Assembly (NCBI RefSeq): GCF_023035295.1 | Contig: NZ_CP075081.1 | Span: 1-48,229, forward strand | Reading direction: 5' to 3' | DNA from: Borrelia coriaceae | GTDB taxonomy: Bacteria; Spirochaetota; Spirochaetia; Borreliales; Borreliaceae | DNA: 48,229 bases | Part shown: positions 1 to 7,283 of the stretch, piece by piece | Layout: every line of letters begins with the position of its first letter | Numbering within the stretch: the first letter of the stretch is position 1 | Translations under genes and position numbers: made by a program | Notes under the pieces: model-generated | Database searches by the model: none | Seen by the model: the letters and a program-made list of their open reading frames with translations, nothing else | Told to the model about the DNA's origin: nothing

Positions 1-1098
1 ATGAGGAGCATAAAAAAATCTACAAACAAACACCAACACAAATTAATCGTTTTAATATCTACACTAAATTACATGAACTTAAATCTTAAGCAGTATACCC
101 AAAGCAACATACTTTATTACTTTAATAACAATATGAAAAAAAATGGCCAAAAACCTGTTAAACTTAAAACTCTACAAAGTTATCTCTATAAATTAGAAAA
201 AGTATTAGGTGTTACAATTAACTATTACAAACATTTGGGCGTTAACATGGGAACTGAGGTCCATTACAAACTTAAATACAACAAAAAAGAATGTTACCGC
301 ATAATCAATAAACACTTTAGAGAAAAAAAAGAGGAAAGGTACAAAAAACGAGCTAATGCATATATTGAAAAGACTTGCATTAAAAATAGGAGTGTAGAAA
401 AATGGGAGTGTTCTAATAATTCTTATAATAAAAAAGAAGAAAAAGAAAATGACAAAAAATCTATAGAAAAATCACAAGTAAAAAAGTACGCTAAGAAATG
501 TAATTTTAAATCAAATGCTTTCCTTTCGATTTTAAATTTAGAGGCAGAAAAAGATTTTAAAATTGAAGCATTGAAAGCTATTAAGAAAGCTGAAAACAAT
601 AAATACAAAAGGATAAACGACATAAAACCAAATAATAGCAAACTTGAAAATAAACAAAAAGAATTAATCAGAATGTTAAATGAGATAAAAGCTAATTTAA
701 AAAATGAGGGATATAGTAGTAAACAGTTAGAGATCAAAATACAAAATGTGTATGAACAATATAAAAACAAACCCCACTTTATCATAGAAAAAGATAAATA
801 CAGTGATCTGGAAAAAATAATAGGAAAACTTAAAAAAACAGTTGAATATACTAATAGAAGAACACAAGAAAATGAGATAGACATTAGGAATAATATATTT
901 AGCATACTTCTTGAACAATTAAAACATAAAACAGACATGTCTGTTTTGGTACCAATATTAAAAAACTATTTAAGCAAACAGAACAAATTAGAATATAGCA
1001 AGGTATTTAGTAACCATTACTATTACGAACTTTTAGAGTTAATGGAAGATAATAAAAACTATTTACAATTAAGAGAATCTAAAAAAGTTACAAGTTAA
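1..1098 (+). CDS. PF57/62 plasmid maintenance protein, unit A
   Basis: A 365-residue, Lys/Asn-rich protein of the Borrelia plasmid-maintenance family PF57/62, first gene of the PF57-PF50-PF32-PF49 quartet. In this family the protein is thought to act in replication initiation of the plasmid. The conserved N-terminus (KHQHKLIVLISTLNYMNLN) and the C-terminal KPHFIIEKDKYSDLEKIIGKL block are present, and residues 1-130 and 240-360 match the unit B copy well while the middle diverges. The ATG opens the window; its ribosome-binding site AGGAG is at the far end of the window, which implies circular joining. PF50 follows after 9 bases, so the two are probably co-transcribed. Family assignment is confident; the biochemical role is inferred from the family. 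Confidence 0.9.
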   Translation: MRSIKKSTNKHQHKLIVLISTLNYMNLNLKQYTQSNILYYFNNNMKKNGQKPVKLKTLQSYLYKLEKVLGVTINYYKHLGVNMGTEVHYKLKYNKKECYRIINKHFREKKEERYKKRANAYIEKTCIKNRSVEKWECSNNSYNKKEEKENDKKSIEKSQVKKYAKKCNFKSNAFLSILNLEAEKDFKIEALKAIKKAENNKYKRINDIKPNNSKLENKQKELIRMLNEIKANLKNEGYSSKQLEIKIQNVYEQYKNKPHFIIEKDKYSDLEKIIGKLKKTVEYTNRRTQENEIDIRNNIFSILLEQLKHKTDMSVLVPILKNYLSKQNKLEYSKVFSNHYYYELLELMEDNKNYLQLRESKKVTS

Positions 1099-1107
1099 GG
1101 ATTAATT

Positions 1108-1668
1108 ATGAAGCATGTACTAGAACGCCTTAAAAAAAAGGAATTAGAGATTAAAGATAATAAAAATAAATCTATTTTTATTAAAATAGAAGAAGCCAAC
1201 AATAGAAAAATATATCATACAAAAATTGTAATGGATTTCTACGCATTTGGGGTAGACAAGAAAAAAAAGAACAGATTTTTTGTTACATTGAGAGAATTAT
1301 TAAATCAAGAAAGAATAAAATCATTTAATTTATTTTTGGTAGGAGATGATGATAAATTTTTAGGCATTTATTATGGTTATAGGAAACCGATACAGAATGT
1401 GGTTAGAAGATATGAAGACAATGGAATTGTCAAAAAACATACATTTTCAAAAGTTTATTATATAGAGTTTAAATTTAAGAAAGGTAGTGTTCGCTGTTAC
1501 ATCAAAGGGATATCTCGTTTACTTAAAAAAGATAAAATTGACACAAAATATTACAGTTCTTTAATGACAACACTTTTAACTTTAGAGAGAGAAGTATATG
1601 AGTTTTACAATAAAAAACTGCCAGAAGGAGGCATTATAAGCAAATGGATAGAAAAAAACCTAAAGTAA
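1108..1668 (+). CDS. PF50 (DUF226-type) partition-locus protein, unit A
   Basis: A 186-residue basic protein of the PF50/DUF226 family found in nearly every Borrelia plasmid par locus. Landmarks are the FYAFGVDKK segment near residue 45, the YYGYRKPIQNVVRRYEDNG stretch in the middle and the C-terminal EFYNKKLPEGG. It sits between PF57/62 and parA and its last 25 bases overlap the parA start, so translation of parA is probably coupled to it. No enzymatic motif is visible. It is about 60% alike to the unit B copy by eye. The role in replication or partition is known only from its constant location. Confidence 0.88.
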   Translation: MKHVLERLKKKELEIKDNKNKSIFIKIEEANNRKIYHTKIVMDFYAFGVDKKKKNRFFVTLRELLNQERIKSFNLFLVGDDDKFLGIYYGYRKPIQNVVRRYEDNGIVKKHTFSKVYYIEFKFKKGSVRCYIKGISRLLKKDKIDTKYYSSLMTTLLTLEREVYEFYNKKLPEGGIISKWIEKNLK

Positions 1669-2405
1669 TTACGATCGCTTCTATTAAAGGAGGGGTTGGG
1701 AAAAGTGTTTTAACTATTATTTTCAGTTATATTTTAAAAAAAATGGATAAGAAAGTACTTTTAATAGATTTAGATCCACAAAATAGTATAACTAGTTATT
1801 TCATTGAATATATAAAAAATATAGAAGAGTTTAATATTTATGCTTTATTAAAAGAAGAGTTTAATACTAATTTTGATAAATATTTGAATAAGATAAATAA
1901 CAATATGTGTATTATCGCATCTCATCCTATACTAAGAAATTTCGAACAAGAGTTAATTGAATATAAAGAATTATTGTTAGAATTTTGTTTAAATGAAAAT
2001 TTATCAAATTATAATTTTGATTATGTAATTATTGATACAGCTCCAAATTCAAAGACTTTATTGTATAACGCTTTAAATATCACAGATAATCTTGTCGTTC
2101 CTATTGAAGTTGAAAGGTGGTCAGTTGAAACATTTCCACAGATTTTAAAATCAGTAAAAAAAACAGAAATTATTAAGAATAAAAAAATAGAAGTATCAAT
2201 AATAAAAAATAAATTTATTAAAAATAGAAATACCTTAAAAGATATAGAAAATCTTTTAAATGAGCATTATGAAAAGCTTATTAAGGGTAAAATCCATTTT
2301 TCGAATGGAATAAGAGTTTTTATTAATGAATTGCTTGTTCCAAATGAAAGTGAGAATTATTATAAAGAAATAAAAGAAGCTTTAAGTAACATACTATTTA
2401 TATAA
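1644..2405 (+). CDS. parA: PF32 ParA-type partition ATPase, unit A
   Basis: A 253-residue ParA/MinD-family ATPase that would segregate the plasmid. The deviant Walker A box KGGVGKS is at residues 15-21, the ParA A' motif LIDLDPQNS at about 39-47, and the Walker B-like YVIIDTAP near residue 128. Length is normal for Borrelia PF32. The ATG overlaps the end of PF50. This is the only intact parA in the window: the unit B copy is reduced to its first codons. PF32 sequence defines plasmid compatibility in Borrelia, so this gene probably sets the compatibility type of the whole 48-kb replicon. The 3' end of the gene is part of a long perfect palindrome. Confidence 0.93.
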   Translation: MDRKKPKVITIASIKGGVGKSVLTIIFSYILKKMDKKVLLIDLDPQNSITSYFIEYIKNIEEFNIYALLKEEFNTNFDKYLNKINNNMCIIASHPILRNFEQELIEYKELLLEFCLNENLSNYNFDYVIIDTAPNSKTLLYNALNITDNLVVPIEVERWSVETFPQILKSVKKTEIIKNKKIEVSIIKNKFIKNRNTLKDIENLLNEHYEKLIKGKIHFSNGIRVFINELLVPNESENYYKEIKEALSNILFI

Positions 2406-2445
2406 ATCAGTACACCCGGTGTACTGATTTATATAAATAGTATGT
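2389..2445. repeat. perfect 28-bp inverted repeat at the parA/PF49 junction
   Basis: Two 28-base arms (2389-2416 and 2418-2445) are exact reverse complements separated by one C; the centre reads GTACACC-C-GGTGTAC. The left arm includes the last parA codons and the stop; the right arm ends next to the PF49 ribosome-binding site (AAGGAGG at 2446-2452). Inverted repeats between PF32 and PF49 are known in Borrelia par loci and are candidates for the centromere-like site or an operator. A cruciform or RNA hairpin controlling PF49 translation is also possible. Unit B has a different, shorter hairpin here. Confidence 0.9.
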
Positions 2446-2456
2446 AAGGAGGTTTT

Positions 2457-2978
2457 ATGCAAAAGAAAAATATCATTTTAAATGATAGAGAGCAAAATTT
2501 AAGTACTAAGGACAATAAGATAAAATATGAAGCTTATAAAAATCAATTAAGAGCTATTCTGTTAAATGAGATAGAAGATAGAATTAAGATAATGAAAATT
2601 TTATATGAAATTAAAGAAAATAAATTGTATAAAATTGATGGGTATATTAATTTTAATAGTTTTTTAGAAGACTTTGTCATAGCAAGGACCCAGGCTTTTA
2701 AATATTTAAAGATATATAAGGAAATATTAAAAGGAACTTTAGATTTAGAAGAGCTTAAGAAAGAGGGCATAAAAGGTGTTCTCAAGAAGATTAAGATATC
2801 TCAAAAGTCAAAAGAAAATCCAATAAAACCATTAAGATTTCAACTTAAAAGTCAGGACAGTTACGATTTTTATAAGCGAAATGCCAAGTTTACAAGCTTT
2901 TTAATGGATAAGCTTTTTTCAAATAAAAGAGATTTGATTGAAGAATTTATGAAAGAATTTAAAAGTTTAAAAGGTTGA
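2457..2978 (+). CDS. PF49 plasmid partition-locus protein, unit A
   Basis: A 173-residue PF49-family protein, last gene of the par quartet. The family fills the position of a ParB-like DNA-binding partner of PF32, although the sequence is not ParB-like by eye. Visible landmarks: IKIMKILYEIKENKLYKIDGY near residues 43-63, then ARTQAFKYLKIYKEIL (a possible helix-turn-helix region, about 76-91), then the conserved PIKPLRFQLKSQDSYDFYKRNAK block. The ATG has a strong AAGGAGG four bases upstream, directly after the palindrome. The C-terminal block is nearly identical in unit B, the N-terminal half is not. Confidence 0.85.
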   Translation: MQKKNIILNDREQNLSTKDNKIKYEAYKNQLRAILLNEIEDRIKIMKILYEIKENKLYKIDGYINFNSFLEDFVIARTQAFKYLKIYKEILKGTLDLEELKKEGIKGVLKKIKISQKSKENPIKPLRFQLKSQDSYDFYKRNAKFTSFLMDKLFSNKRDLIEEFMKEFKSLKG

Positions 2979-3127
2979 TAATAGTATAGATTATTACTTT
3001 TATTCTTGTAAACAAGTTTTTTAAATCATGTACAGTTAAAGTGTAAAAATTACGTGTATGTTAAGTTTTTTATATTTGAAATAATAGTTGATTTTATCCT
3101 AACTTTATTATATACTAATTGCCATCA

Positions 3128-3228
3128 GTAGTACTATCATTTAGAACTACCTGTTTTATGTTCGTTTAGGATAAGCCTTAGAGCGTGATTAAGCATTCTA
3201 TTTAAGAATTCTTAATTAGGTTCTAAGG
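3128..3228 (+). other. two conserved stem-loops between PF49 and ERF, unit A
   Basis: This lies in the 362-base gap after PF49. Stem 1 pairs GTAGT (3128-3132) with ACTAC (3146-3150). Stem 2 pairs 3176-3198 with 3206-3228 (21 of 23 positions paired, including two G-T) around the loop TATTTAA. Stem 2 is followed by a run of seven T (3230-3236), so it could be the terminator of the par operon. The same two stems with compensating base changes are in unit B (22924-23028), so the structure itself appears to be selected. The rest of the gap holds only the ERF promoter. Confidence 0.65.
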
Positions 3229-3279
3229 ATTTTTTTAATACTTTTCATACAAAAATTACTGAAAATGCTGCAATAAAAA

Positions 3280-3308
3280 TTGACAAATTTAGTTTTTGAT
3301 AATATTAT
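3280..3308 (+). promoter_or_regulatory. promoter of ERF gene, unit A
   Basis: TTGACA at 3280-3285 and TATTAT at 3303-3308 with a 17-base spacer, 32 bases before the ERF ATG. The spacer carries TTTAGTTTTTG, a form of the A-tract motif shared with other phage promoters in this window. The leader (TATAACATA, AAACAGGAGTTT) matches the leader of the exonuclease gene at the window end (48043-48104, opposite strand). Confidence 0.6.
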
Positions 3309-3340
3309 ATATATTTATAACATAGAAACAGGAGTTTAAT

Positions 3341-4429
3341 ATGATAAAAAATACTATAAATGCAAAAACTAAAATGCGTAAAACGGTTAAGAAACTAAGT
3401 AAACAAGCAAAAAGAAAAGTAACAGATATAATAATAAATGATCAAAGTTCAGTAGTAAATGAAAATCAATCAAAGATAGACTTTCTAAAATCATTACACA
3501 GTCTACAAATGGGTTTAAGTGGTGTTGCTAAGAACCTTAACGGATATGGATATAAATATCAAGATTTTAATGAGATAGTAAGGGAAATTAAGAATGTTAT
3601 AAAAACTAATAATTTAGATATTGGTTTTGTACAATGCCCAACTTTAAAAAGTTTTGATGGGCGTTTGATTAATGTTATTACAACAACATTTTATAGTCCT
3701 AGTAGTGGATATAGCCAGTCATTTGATACACCAATATATACAGAAGAATTAACCTCAGCAGGAGTAAAGAATCAGAATACACTTCCACAACTTGTAGGTT
3801 CATGTATAACATATTTTAAGAGGTATGCACTTGTAGCGTATCTTTCAATTGAAAGTGAAGTTGATACTGATGCATGTTCTTTAGAACATAGACAAGAAGA
3901 TAATAAAGAACAAGTTAGCATTGCAAATAACACATCTATAAAAGTTGTCAAAGGAAGTAGAACTGTTAATGTTAAAAGTACTAATGCTAAAAAAACTCCT
4001 ATTAAAGGATCAGTGAAAACACAATCTATTGGTTGTAAATCCGTTAGAGAGGGTGATGAGCTTCCTAAGCGTGTACCTTCTAAGTATTATTATTACAAGA
4101 ACTTACTTCAAGCATCTAAGAAGATGCATTCACAATTAGAAGATACTCCTTTTGATAGTCTAGAAATGATAGATAAATTTTTATATCAATTACAAGAGGA
4201 TGATGATTCTAATATACTTAATTATTTTGAGACTAAACCGGAGCTTAAAACAGTAGAATATTGGACAAGTTTACTTAATAACTATTTAACAAGGACCCAG
4301 TCTGATCCAGAAGTTGTAGAAGGGTTTTCTAAATTTTTAGTGTATAGAGAACCTAAATATGGTCAAAGTCCATTAAAACTTTTTGGATATATAGCAAGTG
4401 ATGAGAATTTTAGGTATCTTTGTGAATAA
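3341..4429 (+). CDS. ERF-family single-strand annealing protein, unit A
   Basis: A 362-residue protein of the phage ERF (essential recombination function) family: ring-forming proteins that anneal complementary single strands, the counterpart of lambda Beta. The ERF core is at about residues 45-185, with KIDFLKSLHSLQMGLSGVAKNL, the YQDFNEIVREIK segment and the ITYFKRYALVAYLSIESEVDTDA motif typical of the family. A low-complexity linker (190-245) leads to a C-terminal region found in the Borrelia members (about 245-362). It pairs functionally with the YqaJ-type exonuclease and SSB genes. Start is the ATG after CAGGAG. The unit B copy is close to identical in the core. Confidence 0.85.
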   Translation: MIKNTINAKTKMRKTVKKLSKQAKRKVTDIIINDQSSVVNENQSKIDFLKSLHSLQMGLSGVAKNLNGYGYKYQDFNEIVREIKNVIKTNNLDIGFVQCPTLKSFDGRLINVITTTFYSPSSGYSQSFDTPIYTEELTSAGVKNQNTLPQLVGSCITYFKRYALVAYLSIESEVDTDACSLEHRQEDNKEQVSIANNTSIKVVKGSRTVNVKSTNAKKTPIKGSVKTQSIGCKSVREGDELPKRVPSKYYYYKNLLQASKKMHSQLEDTPFDSLEMIDKFLYQLQEDDDSNILNYFETKPELKTVEYWTSLLNNYLTRTQSDPEVVEGFSKFLVYREPKYGQSPLKLFGYIASDENFRYLCE

Positions 4430-4450
4430 AGATATACCCCTATTCTGTTA

Positions 4451-4477
4451 AAAGATAAGCCTTGAGGGCTTATCTTT
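4451..4477. terminator. bidirectional terminator between ERF and lysis operon, unit A
   Basis: An 11-bp stem (AAAGATAAGCC with GGCTTATCTTT) around the loop TTGAG, with T-rich sequence on the right and A-rich on the left. It lies between the convergent ERF gene and the end of the late operon, so it could stop transcription from both sides. The same hairpin is at the matching place in unit B. Confidence 0.75.
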
Positions 4478-4479
4478 AT

Positions 4480-4833
4480 TTAATTTTTTAATTTCGAATA
4501 CTTATTGTACACTATTTGTACAATAGGTTTAGTGACTTGAATGTACTTTTTAAACAAATTTATATTAAACATTAAATCATCAACGGTATGATTTGATTTA
4601 AGTGTAGAAGCATCAAAGTAGGTAAACTTAGGATACTTTGGGTCATTAACCTTTTTCTTTGTTCTAGTTAAAAATACTTGTAAATACATAACATAATCAG
4701 ATAACTTTGCTTCATATATATTTAACTCTGTAAGAGTTTGTTCCTTAGGTGGCGTTGGTTCTTCTGTTAGTGATGCTATCGTTGTACATGATAATATCAG
4801 TGTTAAAAAAGTTAAATTTATAAGCTTTTTCAA
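4480..4833 (-). CDS. small lipoprotein at end of late operon, unit A
   Basis: A 117-residue putative lipoprotein, last of the four-gene lysis cluster of cp32 prophages. The signal peptide is KKLINLTFLTLILSC with a spirochaete-type lipobox (ILSC) and Cys16. The mature part has a Pro/Thr-rich segment (TEEPTPPKEQT), then a charged helical domain. The start is TTG at 4833, seven bases after a strong GGAGG; in unit B the same codon is ATG. The neighbouring holin genes suggest a job in lysis or as an envelope-associated late protein (a spanin-like role is possible but not shown). Confidence 0.75.
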   Translation of the reverse strand: MKKLINLTFLTLILSCTTIASLTEEPTPPKEQTLTELNIYEAKLSDYVMYLQVFLTRTKKKVNDPKYPKFTYFDASTLKSNHTVDDLMFNINLFKKYIQVTKPIVQIVYNKYSKLKN

Positions 4834-4834
4834 A

Positions 4835-5170
4835 TTAGGCCTCCTTTAACATTTTGATGTAAGTACTCATTATTTTGTTGCGTTTAGCTCTGAGTTGAGA
4901 TATGTATTTTGAAAGCTCATCATACTCATCAGTAGTTTCTATTCTTTCAATATTAATTCTTAGTATTTCTTCAATTTCAGATAATAGTTTGATAGCTTCC
5001 TTTTGTTCCATTTGATATACACTAGTTTCATATAGACAGTAAAAATAATTGACTACTTTAGTAAAAATATTAATGTATGTAGCAGTGTTTTTATTTTGGT
5101 TATTGTTTTTGATGATATCTGTAAATTTGTTTAGAATCTCAACACTTGTTTTAGCAGTACTTAATTTCAT
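4835..5170 (-). CDS. conserved cp32 late protein next to holin genes, unit A
   Basis: A 111-residue predicted all-helical soluble protein (MKLSTAKTSVEILNKFTD...), third gene of the cp32 lysis cluster. Its ATG overlaps the blyB stop (4-base ATGA-type overlap), so it is translationally coupled. No signal peptide, membrane segment or catalytic motif is seen; repeated Glu/Ile/Lys heptads at about residues 55-100 suggest a coiled coil. The unit B copy is about 90% identical. The function is not known to me beyond its constant location. Confidence 0.75.
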   Translation of the reverse strand: MKLSTAKTSVEILNKFTDIIKNNNQNKNTATYINIFTKVVNYFYCLYETSVYQMEQKEAIKLLSEIEEILRINIERIETTDEYDELSKYISQLRAKRNKIMSTYIKMLKEA

Positions 5171-5487
5171 TTTGTCTCCTTTTCATGATATGTAATTTGT
5201 GAAGGCAATTTCATATTATTTGGGTTGCTATTGACTTTGTCTATAAATGCTTTTATTTTGGTTTGGATAGGTTCAAGATCTAACTTTATTTGTGGAGTTA
5301 ATGCATTATCTAGTATTTCCATATTTTTAGTGTAGATTTGTTCGTATTCTAAATAAAATTCACACAATAGTGAAAATGCTTTATGAGCATTCTCATTGAA
5401 ACTGCCGTCTTTGAAGTTTGAAAGTGTATCAATTAAATTGGATATTGACTCTAAAGCAGTATCTAGATGTTGCTTTTCAAGTATCAT
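5167..5487 (-). CDS. blyB: BlyB holin-accessory protein, unit A
   Basis: A 106-residue soluble helical protein matching BlyB in position, size and character: encoded directly after the holin BlyA with a 4-base overlap and before the third lysis-cluster gene. In B. burgdorferi BlyB is described as stabilising or accompanying the BlyA holin. No transmembrane segment is seen; the N-terminus MILEKQHLDTALESISNLID is amphipathic. The gene is missing from unit B, where the flanking genes are joined directly, so this is the only blyB in the window. Confidence 0.78.
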   Translation of the reverse strand: MILEKQHLDTALESISNLIDTLSNFKDGSFNENAHKAFSLLCEFYLEYEQIYTKNMEILDNALTPQIKLDLEPIQTKIKAFIDKVNSNPNNMKLPSQITYHEKETK

Positions 5488-5681
5488 AACCCCTCCTTCT
5501 CATCTTTGTCTTTTTGTTTGCATTGTGTTTTAAATTTATCTAATAAGATATTTAAAATATCTTTAAGTACTGGTTTTAATAAAAATGCAAGTCCTAAGAT
5601 TAAACCTGAGATAACAAGTAACTTATTGCCATCAATACCAAGTAAAAGCTGTGTTAAATTATTTATATTTGTATCATTCAT
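5484..5681 (-). CDS. blyA: BlyA-type holin, unit A
   Basis: A 65-residue small membrane protein of BlyA type. It has one strongly hydrophobic segment (about residues 20-43, including LLVISGLILGLAFLL), followed by KPVLKDILNILLDKF and a highly charged C-terminal tail (KTQCKQKDKDEKEGL), the usual holin layout. Start is the ATG at 5681. It is the first gene of the lysis cluster and overlaps blyB by four bases. A promoter with the shared A-tract motif is 40-65 bases upstream. In the cell it would sit in the inner membrane and permeabilise it at the end of the lytic cycle. Confidence 0.82.
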   Translation of the reverse strand: MNDTNINNLTQLLLGIDGNKLLVISGLILGLAFLLKPVLKDILNILLDKFKTQCKQKDKDEKEGL

Positions 5682-5719
5682 TTATGCTTTAACCTCGCTT
5701 TAAAAATTATGTAGCTACA

Positions 5720-5748
5720 ACTATATATCAAAAAATAGTTTTTGCTAT
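5720..5748 (-). promoter_or_regulatory. promoter/operator upstream of blyA, unit A
   Basis: Read on the minus strand: -35-like ATAGCA (5748-5743), 17-base spacer beginning AAAAC, -10-like TATAGT (5725-5720). ATAGCAAAAACTAT is an inverted repeat around the A-tract, very like the elements upstream of the portal, exonuclease and ERF genes. It would let the lysis genes be expressed separately from the structural operon. Confidence 0.5.
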
Positions 5749-5753
5749 TTAAT

Positions 5754-6563
5754 TTATAACTTTACTAAAGCAGGTACATAGCTACCACTTTTATATAAAC
5801 GTTTTTGAATATACCAACCTCTAAAGAGAGGAGAATAATCATTTAAAGTCATATTGCTACCCCCACGTTCATAGATAATTGACTTTTGTGATTCACTAGA
5901 ATATTTAAGATACACATATTTTTTGACACTGCTACTTCCAGCATAAATTGAAACATCAACATATATATCTAAGTAAATAGGCTTGTCATCATCAGAGCTG
6001 TAGAAAACAAGAGTTACATCTTGATTTGAATACTGTGATGTCATGTCTAATCTGTAAGCTTGCCTTCTAAGTGAAGATTCATAAATGGATGAACTTGTGG
6101 TTCCTTCTCTTGTTGAATTGAACCCTGAAGGGATTCATGTTAAGTATTCGGGTATTTTTGCTTTTTGTAGTGAACTGTAATTTGAAGTAACAAAGTAATC
6201 ATCTTTGCTTAAGCTATATGTTGATAGTCCACTTCCAAGTTTATCTTTAACTTTACTATATGTATTTGAGATACTACTAGATTCATCATTTAAAAATTTG
6301 TTAAGTATTTTACTGTAAACTTGATTTATGAAATCATCATATTGTTGTAATTCTGTAGCAATAGTGCTTTTAATAATTTCTTTAAAATAAGTCAGTCCTT
6401 CACCTTTAAAAGTTTTTTCTTTAGCAGTTTTAAGAAAATTTTCAAAAGTAATAGCATTACAACTTGAAATACCATCATCGAGTAGTAATAGATCAGTATT
6501 TTTAACTGATTCAAGTCTATTTAAATCTTTAATTTGAATACAATCGTCTTGGTCACTACTCAT
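5754..6563 (-). pseudogene. DUF685-type tail protein, interrupted by TGA, unit A
   Basis: The frame from 6563 to 5754 is continuous (270 codons) except for one in-frame TGA at 6137-6135. The N-terminal part (142 residues) starts MSSDQDDCIQIKDLNRLESVKNT with LLLLDDGISSCNAITFENFL, as in Borrelia DUF685 proteins of the distal tail. The C-terminal part has SSDDDKPIYLDIYVDVS and ends in FRGWYIQKRL...ALVKL. Around the stop, unit A reads EYLT-stop-IPSGFN where unit B reads KHLTGLSSSFN, so a Gly codon (GGA to TGA) was probably lost. A separate C-terminal protein could start at ATG 6044, but no good ribosome-binding site is seen. The unit B copy has its own stop elsewhere. Confidence 0.75.
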
Positions 6564-6578
6564 TTATATAAACTCCTT

Positions 6579-7283
6579 TTAAATATTAAATTTAGCAATT
6601 TCCTTATTTTCCATGTCATATAATTTTAAGGCCCTTCCAATTGGTATTAAGTTTTTTAGGAATGTGTAAATAGACTCAGCATATCCTTTAGGAAGGAAGT
6701 GAAAAATTAAGATTTTACATTGGATATTTTCATTTTTATTTTTATAGCATAATTTGATTTTTCTATTTCTATTATTAGTAGAACTAGGTGAGATTTTAGC
6801 AGTAAAGTTTGTTTTAACAGCACCTAGTAATTTTATATTAATAACACCATCACTCGGTATTGTAATTTCAATATCAACATTAAGAAAAGTTTTAAATAAC
6901 TTAGTAAAAGATGCGTCAGTACCAATGTGTTTTAAGGCATAAATAAAATCAGTTAACAAACTATAGATTTGAAGCATGGTGTAATATGAATCCCTATCTT
7001 TAGAATCTATAACTTGACTTAAAATAAATATTTGAAAATGCAAACTAAACTCATTTACATTAGAGTAAAATTCACCGCATCTTGAATTTGGTATTAATAA
7101 GTTATCTATATTTTCAAATTTAACTGCACATATATTTTCAGACTTGGTAGTGTGTTTAGAGATGTATGGATGATTATATGTATGAATTATGTCTAAGCTT
7201 ATTCCTAATTTCTTAATGACTTCTTTAAAACTTTTTAGATAATCTAGTAGGCAAGTATGTATAGCCTTAATATTGAGTATCAT
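6579..7283 (-). CDS. chimeric DUF764-DUF735 tail protein, unit A
   Basis: A 234-residue open frame made of two genes. Residues 1-114 are almost identical to the N-terminus of the intact unit B gene at 33830-34396 (DUF764-type, start MILNIKAIHTCLLDYLKSFK). Residues from about 115 on (YALKHIGTDASFTKLFKTFLNVDIE ... LPKGYAESIYTFLKNLIPIGR) match the C-terminal part of the DUF735-type gene (unit B 26096-26703). The join near 6939-6944 stays in frame. In unit B the two points are about 7.6 kb apart. Whether the product is stable or functional is unknown; the DUF764 protein would lack its C-terminal third and the DUF735 protein its N-terminal half. Confidence 0.8.
   Translation of the reverse strand: MILNIKAIHTCLLDYLKSFKEVIKKLGISLDIIHTYNHPYISKHTTKSENICAVKFENIDNLLIPNSRCGEFYSNVNEFSLHFQIFILSQVIDSKDRDSYYTMLQIYSLLTDFIYALKHIGTDASFTKLFKTFLNVDIEITIPSDGVINIKLLGAVKTNFTAKISPSSTNNRNRKIKLCYKNKNENIQCKILIFHFLPKGYAESIYTFLKNLIPIGRALKLYDMENKEIAKFNI

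Noticed and set aside
423..938. Minus-strand open frame of 171 codons opposite PF57/62
   Set aside because: It is rich in Leu/Ser/Phe as expected from the complement of an A-rich Lys/Asn gene, lacks a ribosome-binding site and lies wholly inside a recognised gene.
6135..6137. TGA in DUF685 read as Trp or selenocysteine
   Set aside because: TGA, TAA and TAG are all used as normal ends in this window, unit B has Gly at the site, and other damaged genes carry TAA or TAG. Simple mutation is enough.
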